From NCBI GenBank assembly GCA_026987155.1, contig JALSNG010000022.1:1-17838 (forward strand): a stretch of DNA of 17,838 bases, in the 5' to 3' direction. The position numbers and the translations under genes were made by a program. Origin of the DNA: Thermococcus sp. GTDB taxonomy: Archaea; Methanobacteriota_B; Thermococci; Thermococcales; Thermococcaceae. The notes below the pieces were generated by a model. It saw only the letters and a list, made by a program, of their open reading frames with translations. It did not search any database and was not told where the DNA came from. Shown here piece after piece: positions 1 to 7,156 of this stretch (positions within the stretch are counted from its first letter, which is position 1; every line of letters starts with the position of its first letter).

Positions 1-456
1 ATTGAAATCGACAAGGTTGGCAACCTCGCCACCTGGAGTATGAAGAAGGGCGACACCCTCTACGATGTCAGTATGAGCGGAGGAGAGGACTACATCCAGC
101 TCAGTGACCTCGGCAAGGTCAAGACCTACGAGCCGAGCAAGGTCACCCAGCCGATAACGGTCCTCGACACAGAGGTCATGACAGAGGGACTTGACAAGGT
201 TGGCAGCAACATCATCCTCGTCGGCGGTCCCGTTGTCAACAGCGTCACCGCCGCCCTCGCCGACAAGCTCGGCGTGCCCGGCGACTACAACGGATGGGAG
301 AGCGAGTACGGCACAGGTGCGGACAGCGGTGTCATAGCCTACAAGGCCGAGTGCGGTGCCATCGGCGGCTACGGTGTCCTCCTCGTTGCCGGTACCGACA
401 GGCAAGGAACCAAGGCCGCTGCCGAGGCCCTTATGGACTACCTCAGCAACCTCTGA
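1..456 (+). CDS. S-layer protein, C-terminal fragment (5' end outside window)
   Basis: The frame is open from base 1 and closes at TGA 454-456, giving the last 151 residues of a larger protein. The sequence resembles the C-terminal region of archaeal S-layer proteins (S_layer_C type): an acidic, glycine-rich stretch with LVGGPVVNSVTAALADKLG near residues 73-91, followed by IGGYGVLLVAGTDRQGTKAAAEAL close to the end. S-layer proteins form the outer paracrystalline coat of Thermococcales cells. Codons end overwhelmingly in C or G (GCC, CTC, GAC, AAG, GGC), a stronger bias than in the neighbouring genes, as expected for a very abundant protein. The first visible ATG (base 40) is internal, not a start. 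Family assignment is by recognition; the N-terminal signal peptide and main domains lie upstream of the window. Confidence 0.88.
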   Translation: MEIDKVGNLATWSMKKGDTLYDVSMSGGEDYIQLSDLGKVKTYEPSKVTQPITVLDTEVMTEGLDKVGSNIILVGGPVVNSVTAALADKLGVPGDYNGWESEYGTGADSGVIAYKAECGAIGGYGVLLVAGTDRQGTKAAAEALMDYLSNL

Positions 457-490
457 GGTCTTTTCCTCCTTTATCTTTAGATTCCTTTTC
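457..490 (+). terminator. Pyrimidine/T-rich tract after the S-layer gene, candidate terminator
   Basis: Directly after the S-layer stop, several T-clusters (TTTT, TTTA, CTTTAG, CCTTTTC) occur on the coding strand without a clear hairpin. Archaeal RNA polymerase terminates at oligo-T tracts without needing a stem, so this is a plausible terminator. The same stretch holds a TTTATCTT (470-477) that could be a weak TATA element for the next gene. Both readings are inference. Confidence 0.4.
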
Positions 491-498
491 TGGGGGTT

Positions 499-1290
499 TT
501 GAAGTTGGAACCGAAGAAGCTTGCAGTAGCCTTAGTGGTGCTCTTTGTTGTAGTTGCCCCCTTGGCCTACATTGGTTACGGGTACTCGTCGTATTCAAAG
601 GTCCTTAACCCCGGCAAACCGGTTAACGGCATCGACTACGTGGTGGTAAAGACGCCGGCCGGAAAGTTCTACTCAATGACACTCAAGGAGTTCCAGGATT
701 ACCTTGGCGAGGGGGGCAAGGTTCCGGAGGGCTCCAGTGTCTACAAGGTTAAGGTCGAGAGTTACATCACGGGGAGCCCTGTGGTTGACCTAAACACGAC
801 TCTGCGCTCCCTCTACGACTCCTACACGATAGTCCTTGGAGACCCTTCGGTGAAGAACTGCAAGGATAACCCTGACCTCTACATGGGGAGCTGTACCCTC
901 AGAACCGCGGCGGTGATGGAGGTCGCGGCATTTGTAAGCAACATTTTCAGCACGATGTACTATTTGAAGGGCATTGCCATGGGCTACAACAACACAACCG
1001 CCAGGGAGTACGCCTACAATGAGACCCTTAAAAGGAGCAGAAAGTCTTACCTCGATTTCTGGACCAAGTTCGAGATAGGCAGGGGTAGCTTGGGAAACGC
1101 CGATAATCTCGCGGTTCTCTTAATCGGACCTGCGGAGGGGGGCACCGAAAACAGGGTTTTTGTGCCAAGAAAGGGCCTTCTCGTTTTTGAGGGCACTTCA
1201 GATGAGGTTCTCAGGGCCGAGGTCGTGCTCGTTGAGAATCTCATAAACTTCCAATGGCCCACAAACAGCACGGTGAGCTCTACGTCCTGA
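499..1290 (+). CDS. Conserved hypothetical protein, N-terminally anchored and probably extracellular
   Basis: This encodes about 263 residues. A strongly hydrophobic segment at about residues 8-28, preceded by Lys/Glu residues, suggests a signal anchor with the rest outside the cell. Support for export: several Asn-X-Ser/Thr sequons (NTT, NNTT, NET, NST) and two cysteines about 13 residues apart (KNC...GSC near 116-128) that could form a disulfide. No catalytic motif or family was recognised. The start is uncertain: the only in-frame candidates after the stop at 478-480 are TTG 499 and TTG 505. A GGGGGT at 492-497 is too close to 499 but well spaced for 505. It lies 42 bp after the S-layer gene, so a cell-envelope role is plausible. 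Its 3' end overlaps the convergent radical SAM gene by 11 bp. Confidence 0.75.
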   Translation: MKLEPKKLAVALVVLFVVVAPLAYIGYGYSSYSKVLNPGKPVNGIDYVVVKTPAGKFYSMTLKEFQDYLGEGGKVPEGSSVYKVKVESYITGSPVVDLNTTLRSLYDSYTIVLGDPSVKNCKDNPDLYMGSCTLRTAAVMEVAAFVSNIFSTMYYLKGIAMGYNNTTAREYAYNETLKRSRKSYLDFWTKFEIGRGSLGNADNLAVLLIGPAEGGTENRVFVPRKGLLVFEGTSDEVLRAEVVLVENLINFQWPTNSTVSSTS

Positions 1291-3025
1291 TCTTTCCACC
1301 GAGAAGCTTTCTTTTTTCCTCCCCAACTATTCTGAAGAAGTCCGCTTCGCTTTTAAAGGGCCTGTTTGCGAGGATCTTGACAACGGTTTTTCTCCCGATT
1401 CCGGGAATCTTTTCAAGAACTTTGGGGCTCTCTGAGTTAACGTCTATTGGGACAGGGATTCCCGTTATGCTCCTAAAGCCGTGGTCCACTATGAGAACGT
1501 CATAGAACCGGTTTAATTGAAGTCTCTTGGGGATGCCCACTATGATGGGATAACTGCCTATCTGCCTACCGTACGTCAGGTTGTTTTCAAAGATCTCCGC
1601 TCGAACGTCCCGTAGGATTGTCCCGACGGGGACCACACGTCTCAGCATCGGCAGGTCTATCTCGTGTCGTATCTTGTGCCTGTAGTGTTGTATCAGCTTT
1701 TCGTGCTTCTCCACCCTGACCTTTTCCCTCATGCGCCATAGCGGTGTCCCTGGGAAGACAACTACCTGCCTTATGTTTATTCGTCTCACCAGCAACCCGT
1801 CATCGAGAATCCTTTTGAGGAAGTGGAATGTCATCTCGTAGCTTCTCTTTGTCTCCCCGGGTAAGCCAAAAATGAGGTTTATTCCAGGGAGAAGCCACGG
1901 CATTCCATTTGGCCCCCTTTTTGCCCCCACTTCGTTTAGAATCCTCACGGCTTCGTAGGTTTCTTCAGCTGTGGCGTTTAGGTTGTTGAGCTTGGCTACC
2001 TTTGGGTCTGCACTCTCAAGTCCAAAGGCAACCACGTTTCCCGAAGTTCCGTACTTTATCAGCGTCTTTGCTATCTTCACGCTCCCCTCGGGATAGTTTG
2101 CTATAACCGCTGGATTGGCGTTGTCCACGTGGAGCGTCTTAACTCCCGGCGCTACCGAACGAAGCCCCTTGAAGAGTTTTTCTATGGCAGCGGGATTTGG
2201 TATGGGAACTCGGCCGTTGGGTTTGGCCATGTATGAGAAAATGCAGCTCTGTCTCCCAACCCGGAAGTGCCTTACTCCGAGATCGTAGAGGGCTTTGACC
2301 TCAGCCACTACATCTTCTATAGGTCTGTCTTCAACCACCGTGTATCTCACGGGCTCAGTGCAGAAGGAACATCCTCCTACCCCCATGGCCTTTGGGCATC
2401 CGCGCTGAGTTTCTACCTCAACTATAACAGACTCTGGATAGTCTGGAAACTGTTTGACGACTTCTGCACCGATTACTGCGTAGTCTCGCAGTTCATCGTA
2501 GGTTCTAAACCTGAAAGGATCAGCGTCCCTTGGATTAGTCAGGTGATCGAAGAGAAATGCCTCGAGGTCACCGTACACAACGTGGTCAAAGAGGAGCTCG
2601 GCCAGCTGAAGCTCTCGGTTAGTTATTCTGACGCCTCCCATGGAGGCGGATCCCATGAATGCAGGCCCGCCGAGTATCTTTTCTGCTTTAACGTCTCTTA
2701 TGAAGTGTGAAATTTCCTCAACGCTCCCGGGTACGGCTGAGAGGTATTTCCCCGGTGTGTGGAGGCCGCCGATGTACACTATGAGATCGGCCTTTCGCAG
2801 TATGTTCTTAGCTTCGGGAAAATTGGGGGTCCTGTTTTTGGTTTTTATTCCCATTTCACCAAAGAAAGCACTCCTGAGGTCATCGATGGTGAGGTAGAAT
2901 ACTCTCGTTTTTGTACTGGCCTTCTTTATGGCCCCGTAGGCGTATCGTGGGTATATTCCAAGGTAGGGGGGCACTCCGAGACCCGCAGGTTCGTCTGTAT
3001 AACCGTCGATAATGGCAACTATCAT
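1280..3025 (-). CDS. Radical SAM enzyme with C-terminal helix-hairpin-helix (COG1031-like)
   Basis: A 581-residue protein. Residues 1-195 form an alpha/beta N-terminal part with a GG(L/P)-rich pattern (VYIGGLHTPG near 83-92, KILGGPAF near 117-124) reminiscent of the B12-binding-like fold preceding many radical SAM domains. The cluster motif follows at 210-222: Cys210, Cys219 and Cys222 (RGCPKAMGVGGCSFC), then a TIM-barrel-like region with FGLES and INLIFGLPGET. The C-terminus carries a helix-hairpin-helix (VLEKIPGIGRKTVVKIL, about 544-560), usually a non-specific nucleic-acid-binding element. The Cys spacing is CX8CX2C rather than CX3CX2C. This architecture matches COG1031, whose substrate is not established as far as I know; nucleic acid modification is a guess from the HhH. 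ATG 3025 has no good ribosome binding site, but a TATA-like element 28 bases upstream suggests a leaderless mRNA. Confidence 0.85.
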   Translation of the reverse strand: MIVAIIDGYTDEPAGLGVPPYLGIYPRYAYGAIKKASTKTRVFYLTIDDLRSAFFGEMGIKTKNRTPNFPEAKNILRKADLIVYIGGLHTPGKYLSAVPGSVEEISHFIRDVKAEKILGGPAFMGSASMGGVRITNRELQLAELLFDHVVYGDLEAFLFDHLTNPRDADPFRFRTYDELRDYAVIGAEVVKQFPDYPESVIVEVETQRGCPKAMGVGGCSFCTEPVRYTVVEDRPIEDVVAEVKALYDLGVRHFRVGRQSCIFSYMAKPNGRVPIPNPAAIEKLFKGLRSVAPGVKTLHVDNANPAVIANYPEGSVKIAKTLIKYGTSGNVVAFGLESADPKVAKLNNLNATAEETYEAVRILNEVGAKRGPNGMPWLLPGINLIFGLPGETKRSYEMTFHFLKRILDDGLLVRRINIRQVVVFPGTPLWRMREKVRVEKHEKLIQHYRHKIRHEIDLPMLRRVVPVGTILRDVRAEIFENNLTYGRQIGSYPIIVGIPKRLQLNRFYDVLIVDHGFRSITGIPVPIDVNSESPKVLEKIPGIGRKTVVKILANRPFKSEADFFRIVGEEKRKLLGGKIRT

Positions 3026-3048
3026 CTTAAGGAGCTCTCGTTTCGGAC

Positions 3049-3056
3049 TTTAAAAA
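3049..3056 (-). promoter_or_regulatory. TATA-like box for the radical SAM gene
   Basis: On the minus strand this reads TTTTTAAA. Its centre lies about 28 bases before the ATG at 3025, so transcription would begin at or next to the start codon. The absence of a Shine-Dalgarno sequence before that ATG agrees with a leaderless transcript. Confidence 0.5.
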
Positions 3057-3073
3057 TCCCTCGCTCCGAAACT

Positions 3074-3083
3074 CGTATATAAT
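3074..3083 (+). promoter_or_regulatory. TATA box for the ferritin-like gene
   Basis: CGTATATAAT is a good archaeal TATA element. It predicts transcription from about 3104, which lies after the early in-frame codons GTG 3087 and ATG 3096 and just before GGTGA 3108-3112, favouring the ATG at 3117. Confidence 0.55.
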
Positions 3084-3116
3084 CCCGTGTACTATATGTT
3101 ACCGATGGTGAGCGTT

Positions 3117-3650
3117 ATGGACATGCGGTACAAAACCGTAGGGAAAAATCGTCTTTCCGAGATAGTGGATGCCCTTTCCAAACTCAATACCAAGCAGTTG
3201 ATGGCCTACTGGATTGATCAGGAAGTCAAGGAGGGGGAGATGTACCATTACCTCTACGAACTTAGCAAGGAAGTTCAGTGGGATGAGAGGGTCCCAAAGC
3301 TTTTCTTCCGCCTTTATCAAGAAAGCTTGGGTCATGCGGAGGTCCTTTTGAAAATATTCGAGGAGATGTTTCCAAAAGAAGAGCTTCCCAAGGTAAACCT
3401 GCCTTCCCTTGAGGTTGAGCTTTCAAAGGAAGAGTTGGAAAGGCTTGTTAGAAGTGGGAGGCTCAGGGATATCATAGAGTACCTTATGGGAACGGAGATA
3501 CTGGCCCATGACGTTTACAAGTACCTTGCAGAGAAAAGCCAAGACGAAGAAGCCAAAGCAACGCTTCTTTGGCTGTCTAAGATAGAAGAGGGGCATTACA
3601 AACTTTTGAGAGATCTTTACACGTCTCTTTTCGGATTGCCCCCCGAGTGA
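3117..3650 (+). CDS. Ferritin-like / rubrerythrin-like four-helix protein
   Basis: A 177-residue, nearly all-helical, Glu/Lys-rich protein with four helices carrying candidate di-iron ligands. Helix 1 has E36 and E41-x-x-H44, helix 2 has E69...H73 (ESLGHAE), helix 3 has E127 (TEILAH) and helix 4 has E157-x-x-H160 (EEGHYKLL). This is the ferritin-like superfamily layout. No rubredoxin domain follows, so it is not a full rubrerythrin. The helix 2 motif is E-x3-H rather than E-x2-H, so the metal site may be atypical. Such proteins in anaerobic archaea often handle peroxide or iron; that role is inferred. ATG 3117 was chosen because GGTGA lies four bases upstream; GTG 3087 and ATG 3096 would precede the predicted transcription start. 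Its last 34 bp overlap the convergent rsmA. Confidence 0.8.
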   Translation: MDMRYKTVGKNRLSEIVDALSKLNTKQLMAYWIDQEVKEGEMYHYLYELSKEVQWDERVPKLFFRLYQESLGHAEVLLKIFEEMFPKEELPKVNLPSLEVELSKEELERLVRSGRLRDIIEYLMGTEILAHDVYKYLAEKSQDEEAKATLLWLSKIEEGHYKLLRDLYTSLFGLPPE

Positions 3651-4480
3651 TTCTCTAAATTCTTTAGGAAATTTTCTCTCTTTAGGTGTTCTTCTATCTC
3701 AAGCACATCCATAGGGGAAAGATGGAAGACCCTCTTTCTTCCGTAAGGAGTCCCCTCTATTGCCTTAATGGCCACTTTTAGGTCGTCTCTGCTCAACCCG
3801 AGTATGTGATGAGATTTTTTAAGAGCACCGACTACGGTGCTTTTCCTGTGTTGAAATAGGGCCCTTACGAGGTTCTCGTTAAGGTTGAGTCTCTCCTCCG
3901 CGGGTTTTGGTTCAAGTATCACCACTGCGGAATCTACTTTTGGTTTTGGCCAAAAGGCGCCCTTTCCTATTTTCTCCACTACTTCAGCGTTAGCCTTTGC
4001 TTTAATCATCAATGAAAGGCGAGAATAGTTGTGATCACCTGGGTTTGCCACCATCCTCTGGGCAAACTCGAGCTGGTACATCAGGACGGCTTTCTCGAAT
4101 TCGTGTTCCAAAAGTTTGAACGTGACCGCTGAAGATATCTGATACGGCAGGTTGGATACCATCTTTGTGAAGGGAGGCCATTCAATCTTCGTTGCATCTC
4201 CCTCAAGTATGGTAACGTTTGGCCAGGAGTACTCCTTCCTCAGTATCTCTGTTAACCTACTGTCCCTCTCTATTGCATAGACCCTTCCCGAGTTCCTGCT
4301 TAGAGCGTCGGTAAGAAAGCCTAAACCGGGGCCTATCTCCAGAACCTCATCCTTCCCTGAGAGTTCGGCCCTATCAACGTTGCGCTCTATTATGTCTGGA
4401 ACAATAAGGAAGTTCTGTCCAAATTTTTTTCGAGCGATGAGTCCATACTTGGAAATAAAATAGGAGAGACGGTCTTTCAT
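3617..4480 (-). CDS. rsmA: 16S rRNA (adenine-N6,N6) dimethyltransferase RsmA/KsgA (Dim1 family)
   Basis: A 287-residue protein of the family that dimethylates two adjacent adenines in the 3'-terminal helix 45 of 16S rRNA, a late step in small-subunit maturation. Visible motifs in order: FGQNFL (20-25), SAM-binding motif I EIGPGLG (48-54), acidic motif II AIERD (69-73), GDA (94-96) and the catalytic motif IV NLPY (110-113). The basic C-terminal domain follows, with FWPKPKVDSAV. The length matches archaeal homologues, slightly extended at the C-terminus. Its ATG overlaps the stop of the DUF655 gene as ATGA, indicating translational coupling. The order rpl21e, rpoF, DUF655, ksgA is a conserved archaeal arrangement. 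The 3' end runs 34 bp into the opposing ferritin-like gene. Confidence 0.96.
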   Translation of the reverse strand: MKDRLSYFISKYGLIARKKFGQNFLIVPDIIERNVDRAELSGKDEVLEIGPGLGFLTDALSRNSGRVYAIERDSRLTEILRKEYSWPNVTILEGDATKIEWPPFTKMVSNLPYQISSAVTFKLLEHEFEKAVLMYQLEFAQRMVANPGDHNYSRLSLMIKAKANAEVVEKIGKGAFWPKPKVDSAVVILEPKPAEERLNLNENLVRALFQHRKSTVVGALKKSHHILGLSRDDLKVAIKAIEGTPYGRKRVFHLSPMDVLEIEEHLKRENFLKNLENHSGGNPKRDV

Positions 4481-5097
4481 ACCCTGAAAATCCTCCTTGG
4501 GCCAACGAATAATCGATATTTGTCCCTGCCAGTAATCTCGTCTACTATTCTCTTTGCCATCATCTTGTAGGGGTCAGGGAGCCCCTTAACACGTTCCTTC
4601 AGATCTTCAAAGCTTTTGAACGGTTCTTTTTTTCTCTCCTCGAGTATCTGCCACATGTGCTTCTTCCCAATTCCTGGAAGGAGTTCGAGGCTGTGAAGCC
4701 TGTTCGTTATTGGTGGGGCCATGTTAAAGAACTGTATGAAACGTTCTTCGTTTTTCTTTACTATCTCCTCAACAACGTAGGGAAGCTCTGCTTTTGCAGT
4801 GGCGGTCAGATCGTCGTAGTGTATCTTTTTGTTTATCATGAGAACCTTATCCCTCTCCCCCTTGCCCACAAATACTCTCTCATAAAGCATTAGGTCTGCT
4901 TTTGGAGTTACTTCAAGCAGGGTGAATGCCTTCTCTCCGAGAACCTGGGCAGTGGGCTTACCGCTGCGCCGCCCGGTGCTGAGGTCGGTGTAGCCCTCTG
5001 GCAGGTAGTCCAGCACATAAGCGTAATCTTCGTACTCAACGTTCCTCCTTTTCTTCTCGATGCTTTCTCGGTAAGAGTGCCTCCTGTACCTATCCAT
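4477..5097 (-). CDS. DUF655 family predicted RNA-binding protein
   Basis: A 206-residue basic protein matching the archaeal DUF655 family (COG1491), commonly found between rpoF and ksgA. Residues 22-95 (EDYAYVLDYLPEGY through KVLMINKKIHYDDL) look like a beta-rich OB-like part. A helix-hairpin-helix follows at about 134-155 (LHSLELLPGIGKKHMWQILE), and an Arg-rich tail ends in GPRRIFRV. These elements suggest RNA or ribosome binding; the precise role is unknown. An in-frame ATG at 5124 exists, but a TATA-like element at 5131-5138 predicts transcription starting after it, and GGGGGAGA directly precedes ATG 5097, so 5097 is chosen. It shares a 4-bp ATGA overlap with rsmA downstream, and 66 bp separate it from rpoF. 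Confidence 0.88.
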   Translation of the reverse strand: MDRYRRHSYRESIEKKRRNVEYEDYAYVLDYLPEGYTDLSTGRRSGKPTAQVLGEKAFTLLEVTPKADLMLYERVFVGKGERDKVLMINKKIHYDDLTATAKAELPYVVEEIVKKNEERFIQFFNMAPPITNRLHSLELLPGIGKKHMWQILEERKKEPFKSFEDLKERVKGLPDPYKMMAKRIVDEITGRDKYRLFVGPRRIFRV

Positions 5098-5130
5098 TTT
5101 CTCTCCCCCAAAGGATATACCCATCTGACT

Positions 5131-5138
5131 TTTTATAC
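5131..5138 (-). promoter_or_regulatory. TATA-like box for the DUF655-rsmA unit
   Basis: On the minus strand the context is AAAGTATAAAAAG. It predicts a start near 5108, a leader of about 10 bases, and the ATG at 5097 with its GGGGGAG site. This would give DUF655-rsmA a promoter separate from rpl21e-rpoF. Confidence 0.5.
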
Positions 5139-5144
5139 TTTGTT

Positions 5145-5168
5145 AAGAAAAGTGATTGAAAAGTCACT
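5145..5168 (-). terminator. Small hairpin plus T-rich tail at the end of rpoF
   Basis: On the minus strand AGTGA (5168-5164) pairs with TCACT (5155-5151) across an 8-base loop, followed by TTTCTT. It begins within the rpoF stop region. The stem is only 5 bp, so a T-tract archaeal terminator or chance are both possible. Confidence 0.3.
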
Positions 5169-5532
5169 CCCGGTATTCATCCAGGAGTGACACTATCTCT
5201 CTGGCCTCCTCAGGGGAGGGTATGTAGTCCTCCTTGGAGAAGATAACCCTGACGTCGAAGTAGTCTTCTGGCATGAGGTCTATTATCTTGGAGGCAAGTC
5301 TTTCGTCGATCCACTCAAACAGCTCCATTAGTTTTTCCTTGAGTTCCCGTGCCTCTTCGGGTTTTAGCTTGGCGAATCTTTCGGCGTGCTCCAGGCTAAC
5401 CCTTGCCTCGTAGAACATGGGCTCCTCCGGGTTTTCCTCCATTCCCTCTGCCTTCCTACGCTCAAGGAGCTCCTTTGTTTCGGATACCGTAAGGTAGTGC
5501 TCCTCGAGCTTTTTGCGGCCTATCATGTTCAT
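5164..5532 (-). CDS. rpoF: DNA-directed RNA polymerase subunit F (Rpb4-like)
   Basis: A 122-residue acidic, helical protein matching archaeal RpoF, the Rpb4 homologue that pairs with RpoE (Rpb7) to form the stalk of RNA polymerase. The N-terminus (IGRKKLEEHYLTVSETKELL) is followed by a Glu/Lys-rich helical region and a C-terminal HRDC-like bundle ending in SPEEAREIVSLLDEYRE. The length is normal for the family. Its start overlaps the stop of rpl21e as ATGA (5529-5532). A second ATG two codons later (5526) could also serve, with AGGGATGA upstream. The placement after rpl21e is the standard archaeal order. Confidence 0.93.
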   Translation of the reverse strand: MNMIGRKKLEEHYLTVSETKELLERRKAEGMEENPEEPMFYEARVSLEHAERFAKLKPEEARELKEKLMELFEWIDERLASKIIDLMPEDYFDVRVIFSKEDYIPSPEEAREIVSLLDEYRE

Positions 5533-5825
5533 CCCTTCTGGGCCCTGAGATGAACGGGGTGTATGAAGAACGTCTTAACCTTTCCTCCGTCGGTTATCTC
5601 AACGACGTAAGCGTCGCCGCGCTTCCCTACTACCGTTCCGGTTCTACCGTGGAACCTTGGGTCGGGCATCCCCTTGTGATAGCTCGGTTCGATGACTATG
5701 TGGACTCTCTGGCCCACTTCAAACTCTTGGAGGAATCTCGTTAAGGAGGGTAACCCTCTCTCCCTCGGCTTCTTGCTGAGTTTCCCGCGAGTCTTCCTCC
5801 GGAAGCTGTGTGCTTTCTTAACCAT
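5529..5825 (-). CDS. rpl21e: 50S ribosomal protein L21e
   Basis: A 98-residue basic protein of the archaeal/eukaryotic large-subunit family eL21. The N-terminus VKKAHSFRRKTRGKLSK and the later VGQRVHIVIEPSYHKGMPDPRFHGRTG segment are diagnostic, followed by a beta-barrel half ending in FIHPVHLRAQKG. In-frame TTG 5831 and GTG 5828 lie just upstream, but GGGGTGAT at 5832-5839 sits six bases before ATG 5825, which fixes the start there. It is translationally coupled to rpoF by a 4-bp overlap. A TATAAA-containing promoter at 5951-5958 would give this gene a leader of about 100 bases, unusually long for this kind of organism. Confidence 0.96.
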   Translation of the reverse strand: MVKKAHSFRRKTRGKLSKKPRERGLPSLTRFLQEFEVGQRVHIVIEPSYHKGMPDPRFHGRTGTVVGKRGDAYVVEITDGGKVKTFFIHPVHLRAQKG

Positions 5826-5962
5826 CACCAATCACCCCTCAAGATTTTGCGTACCTTTCAACACACGTCGAATGCATTTCGGGCTTGTTAGGCCTCTCCA
5901 GCATACGGACTAAGCCTGTTATGGCTCCGCTATCCAATCGGCGGGAACCGTTTATAAAGTTT
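5826..5962 (-). promoter_or_regulatory. rpl21e promoter and long leader with a possible stem-loop
   Basis: This 137-bp gap lies between pus10 and rpl21e. TTTATAAA at 5951-5958 is a strong, self-complementary TATA element, predicting transcription on the minus strand from about 5928 and a leader of about 100 bases. Within it, GGCTTAG (minus strand, about 5915-5909) can pair with CTA-ACA-AGCC (about 5891-5882) with a bulge and one internal mismatch, enclosing a 12-base loop. No C/D-box motifs or tRNA features are seen. GGGGTGAT ends the leader. Confidence 0.4.
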
Positions 5963-7123
5963 TCAGTGGTCGAGAATATTCAACACGTCCAGCTTCTCGC
6001 ACCAAGCCCTTTTTCCCAGGAGTTCGCTAACACTTGGGGTTGTTCGTCCTCTGTCTCCGGAGATGAGCTCTTTTATGTAAAGTCCGCCATCGGTGACCAG
6101 TTTAACTTCAAAGTGCCTCTCGTCAATCCATCTCGCCTCCGCGCTGTGGATTTTCTTAACCCTTATCCTGTCCGCCCTTGTCTTTTTCACACGCCACGGA
6201 GTTCTTTGATGGATCTCCATGCCATTGAGCTTTTTGGCCACCCTTTTAACCTCCTCACGAGTCACGCCGTCCTCCACACGGACGAGGGCAAGGTACTCCT
6301 TACGGTGGTTTTGTGTGAGAACCCTCTCCGCTTCTCTCGGGGAGACAACTTTAAGATCAAGAACCTCCACTCTCTCGCTTGCGTTTATTTTTTCTGCTAT
6401 TCCATTAAGGTCAAGCTTTCTTCTTTTGGGACGTTTGATTTCAACTATGAATGGTCTTCCATTCCCGAGCATCCGAACGTCCACGTCTTCCCTCCCGGCC
6501 CCTTTGAAAACGCATTTTCCCCCGGATGTCTCCGAAAAGGGCCTGCATATTATCGAGGCAACACTTTCTTCAAAGTTCGGCAGGGGCGTCTGCGGAATGC
6601 CCCGTACGAGTTTCCGATAGCGGCCGTAAACATAGAGGGGATTTATCTGTAGCTCTATTCTATGGGAATAGGGTTCTATAATGAAAACCACGTCGGGGGT
6701 CCTTGATGTTTCCTTTCCGGTTGATTTCCCAAAAGCCTTTCCGAGTTCACGGTTGAACTCCCTGTTGATGGGTTCGGCAGTTTCAATCCCCAATTCCGCC
6801 CAGATGTTCTTTTCTTTTTCAAGGATTTCTCTTGGAAATCGTGAACCCACGAGAAACGTCTCGAACTCAATCCCCTCGCTCGCCTCCCTCATCATTCCAA
6901 CGAAGTCGGGAATCCTCTCGAAGACGTCTTTACAGAGCTCACACTTTCCGGGCTCTTCGATCGGGGGCAGTCCCCTGGCTGAACGCTCCATGTTGAGAAC
7001 GAACCGTATAGATTTTCCCCGCCCCTCATCAGTTCCCTTGCCGAGCTTAGCAAAGAGTCTCCCAAGGCAGTGGTCGCAGAGTTCGTACTTCTCCACTACC
7101 TGGGCTGACTTCTCAAGTATCAT
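5963..7123 (-). CDS. pus10: tRNA pseudouridine synthase Pus10
   Basis: A 386-residue protein matching archaeal Pus10, which converts uridines 54 and 55 in the tRNA T-loop to pseudouridine (archaea lack a TruB acting on tRNA U55 as the main enzyme). The N-terminal zinc-binding CxxC pairs are Cys16/Cys19 (ELCDHC) and Cys61/Cys64 (CELC). A THUMP-containing region follows to about residue 150. The catalytic motif GREDVDVRMLGNGRPF lies at 210-225, with Asp213 the likely nucleophile. The C-terminal part has GGLYIKELISGDRGRTTPS, a family signature. Length agrees with homologues. ATG 7123 abuts a GGGTGGGAGG site. It lies upstream of rpl21e on the same strand and diverges from the HTH/zinc-ribbon gene. 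Confidence 0.95.
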   Translation of the reverse strand: MILEKSAQVVEKYELCDHCLGRLFAKLGKGTDEGRGKSIRFVLNMERSARGLPPIEEPGKCELCKDVFERIPDFVGMMREASEGIEFETFLVGSRFPREILEKEKNIWAELGIETAEPINREFNRELGKAFGKSTGKETSRTPDVVFIIEPYSHRIELQINPLYVYGRYRKLVRGIPQTPLPNFEESVASIICRPFSETSGGKCVFKGAGREDVDVRMLGNGRPFIVEIKRPKRRKLDLNGIAEKINASERVEVLDLKVVSPREAERVLTQNHRKEYLALVRVEDGVTREEVKRVAKKLNGMEIHQRTPWRVKKTRADRIRVKKIHSAEARWIDERHFEVKLVTDGGLYIKELISGDRGRTTPSVSELLGKRAWCEKLDVLNILDH

Positions 7124-7138
7124 CCTCCCACCCTAAAG

Positions 7139-7148
7139 CTTTTTATCG
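7139..7148 (+). promoter_or_regulatory. TATA box for the HTH/zinc-ribbon - gatD unit
   Basis: TAAAGCTTTTTATCG (7134-7148) is an A-rich BRE-like stretch followed by a TATA-like element. The centre at about 7143 lies 25 bases before ATG 7168, and no Shine-Dalgarno sequence precedes that ATG, so a leaderless transcript is likely. Confidence 0.5.
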
Positions 7149-7156
7149 ACGCGTCC

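Noticed and set aside
2267..2710. 147-codon open frame opposite the radical SAM gene
   Set aside because: It is an antisense shadow; the minus-strand gene has clear motifs.
5885..6652. 255-codon open frame opposite pus10 on the plus strand
   Set aside because: It is antisense to a confidently identified gene, has no ribosome binding site, and its composition is that of a complement of coding sequence.
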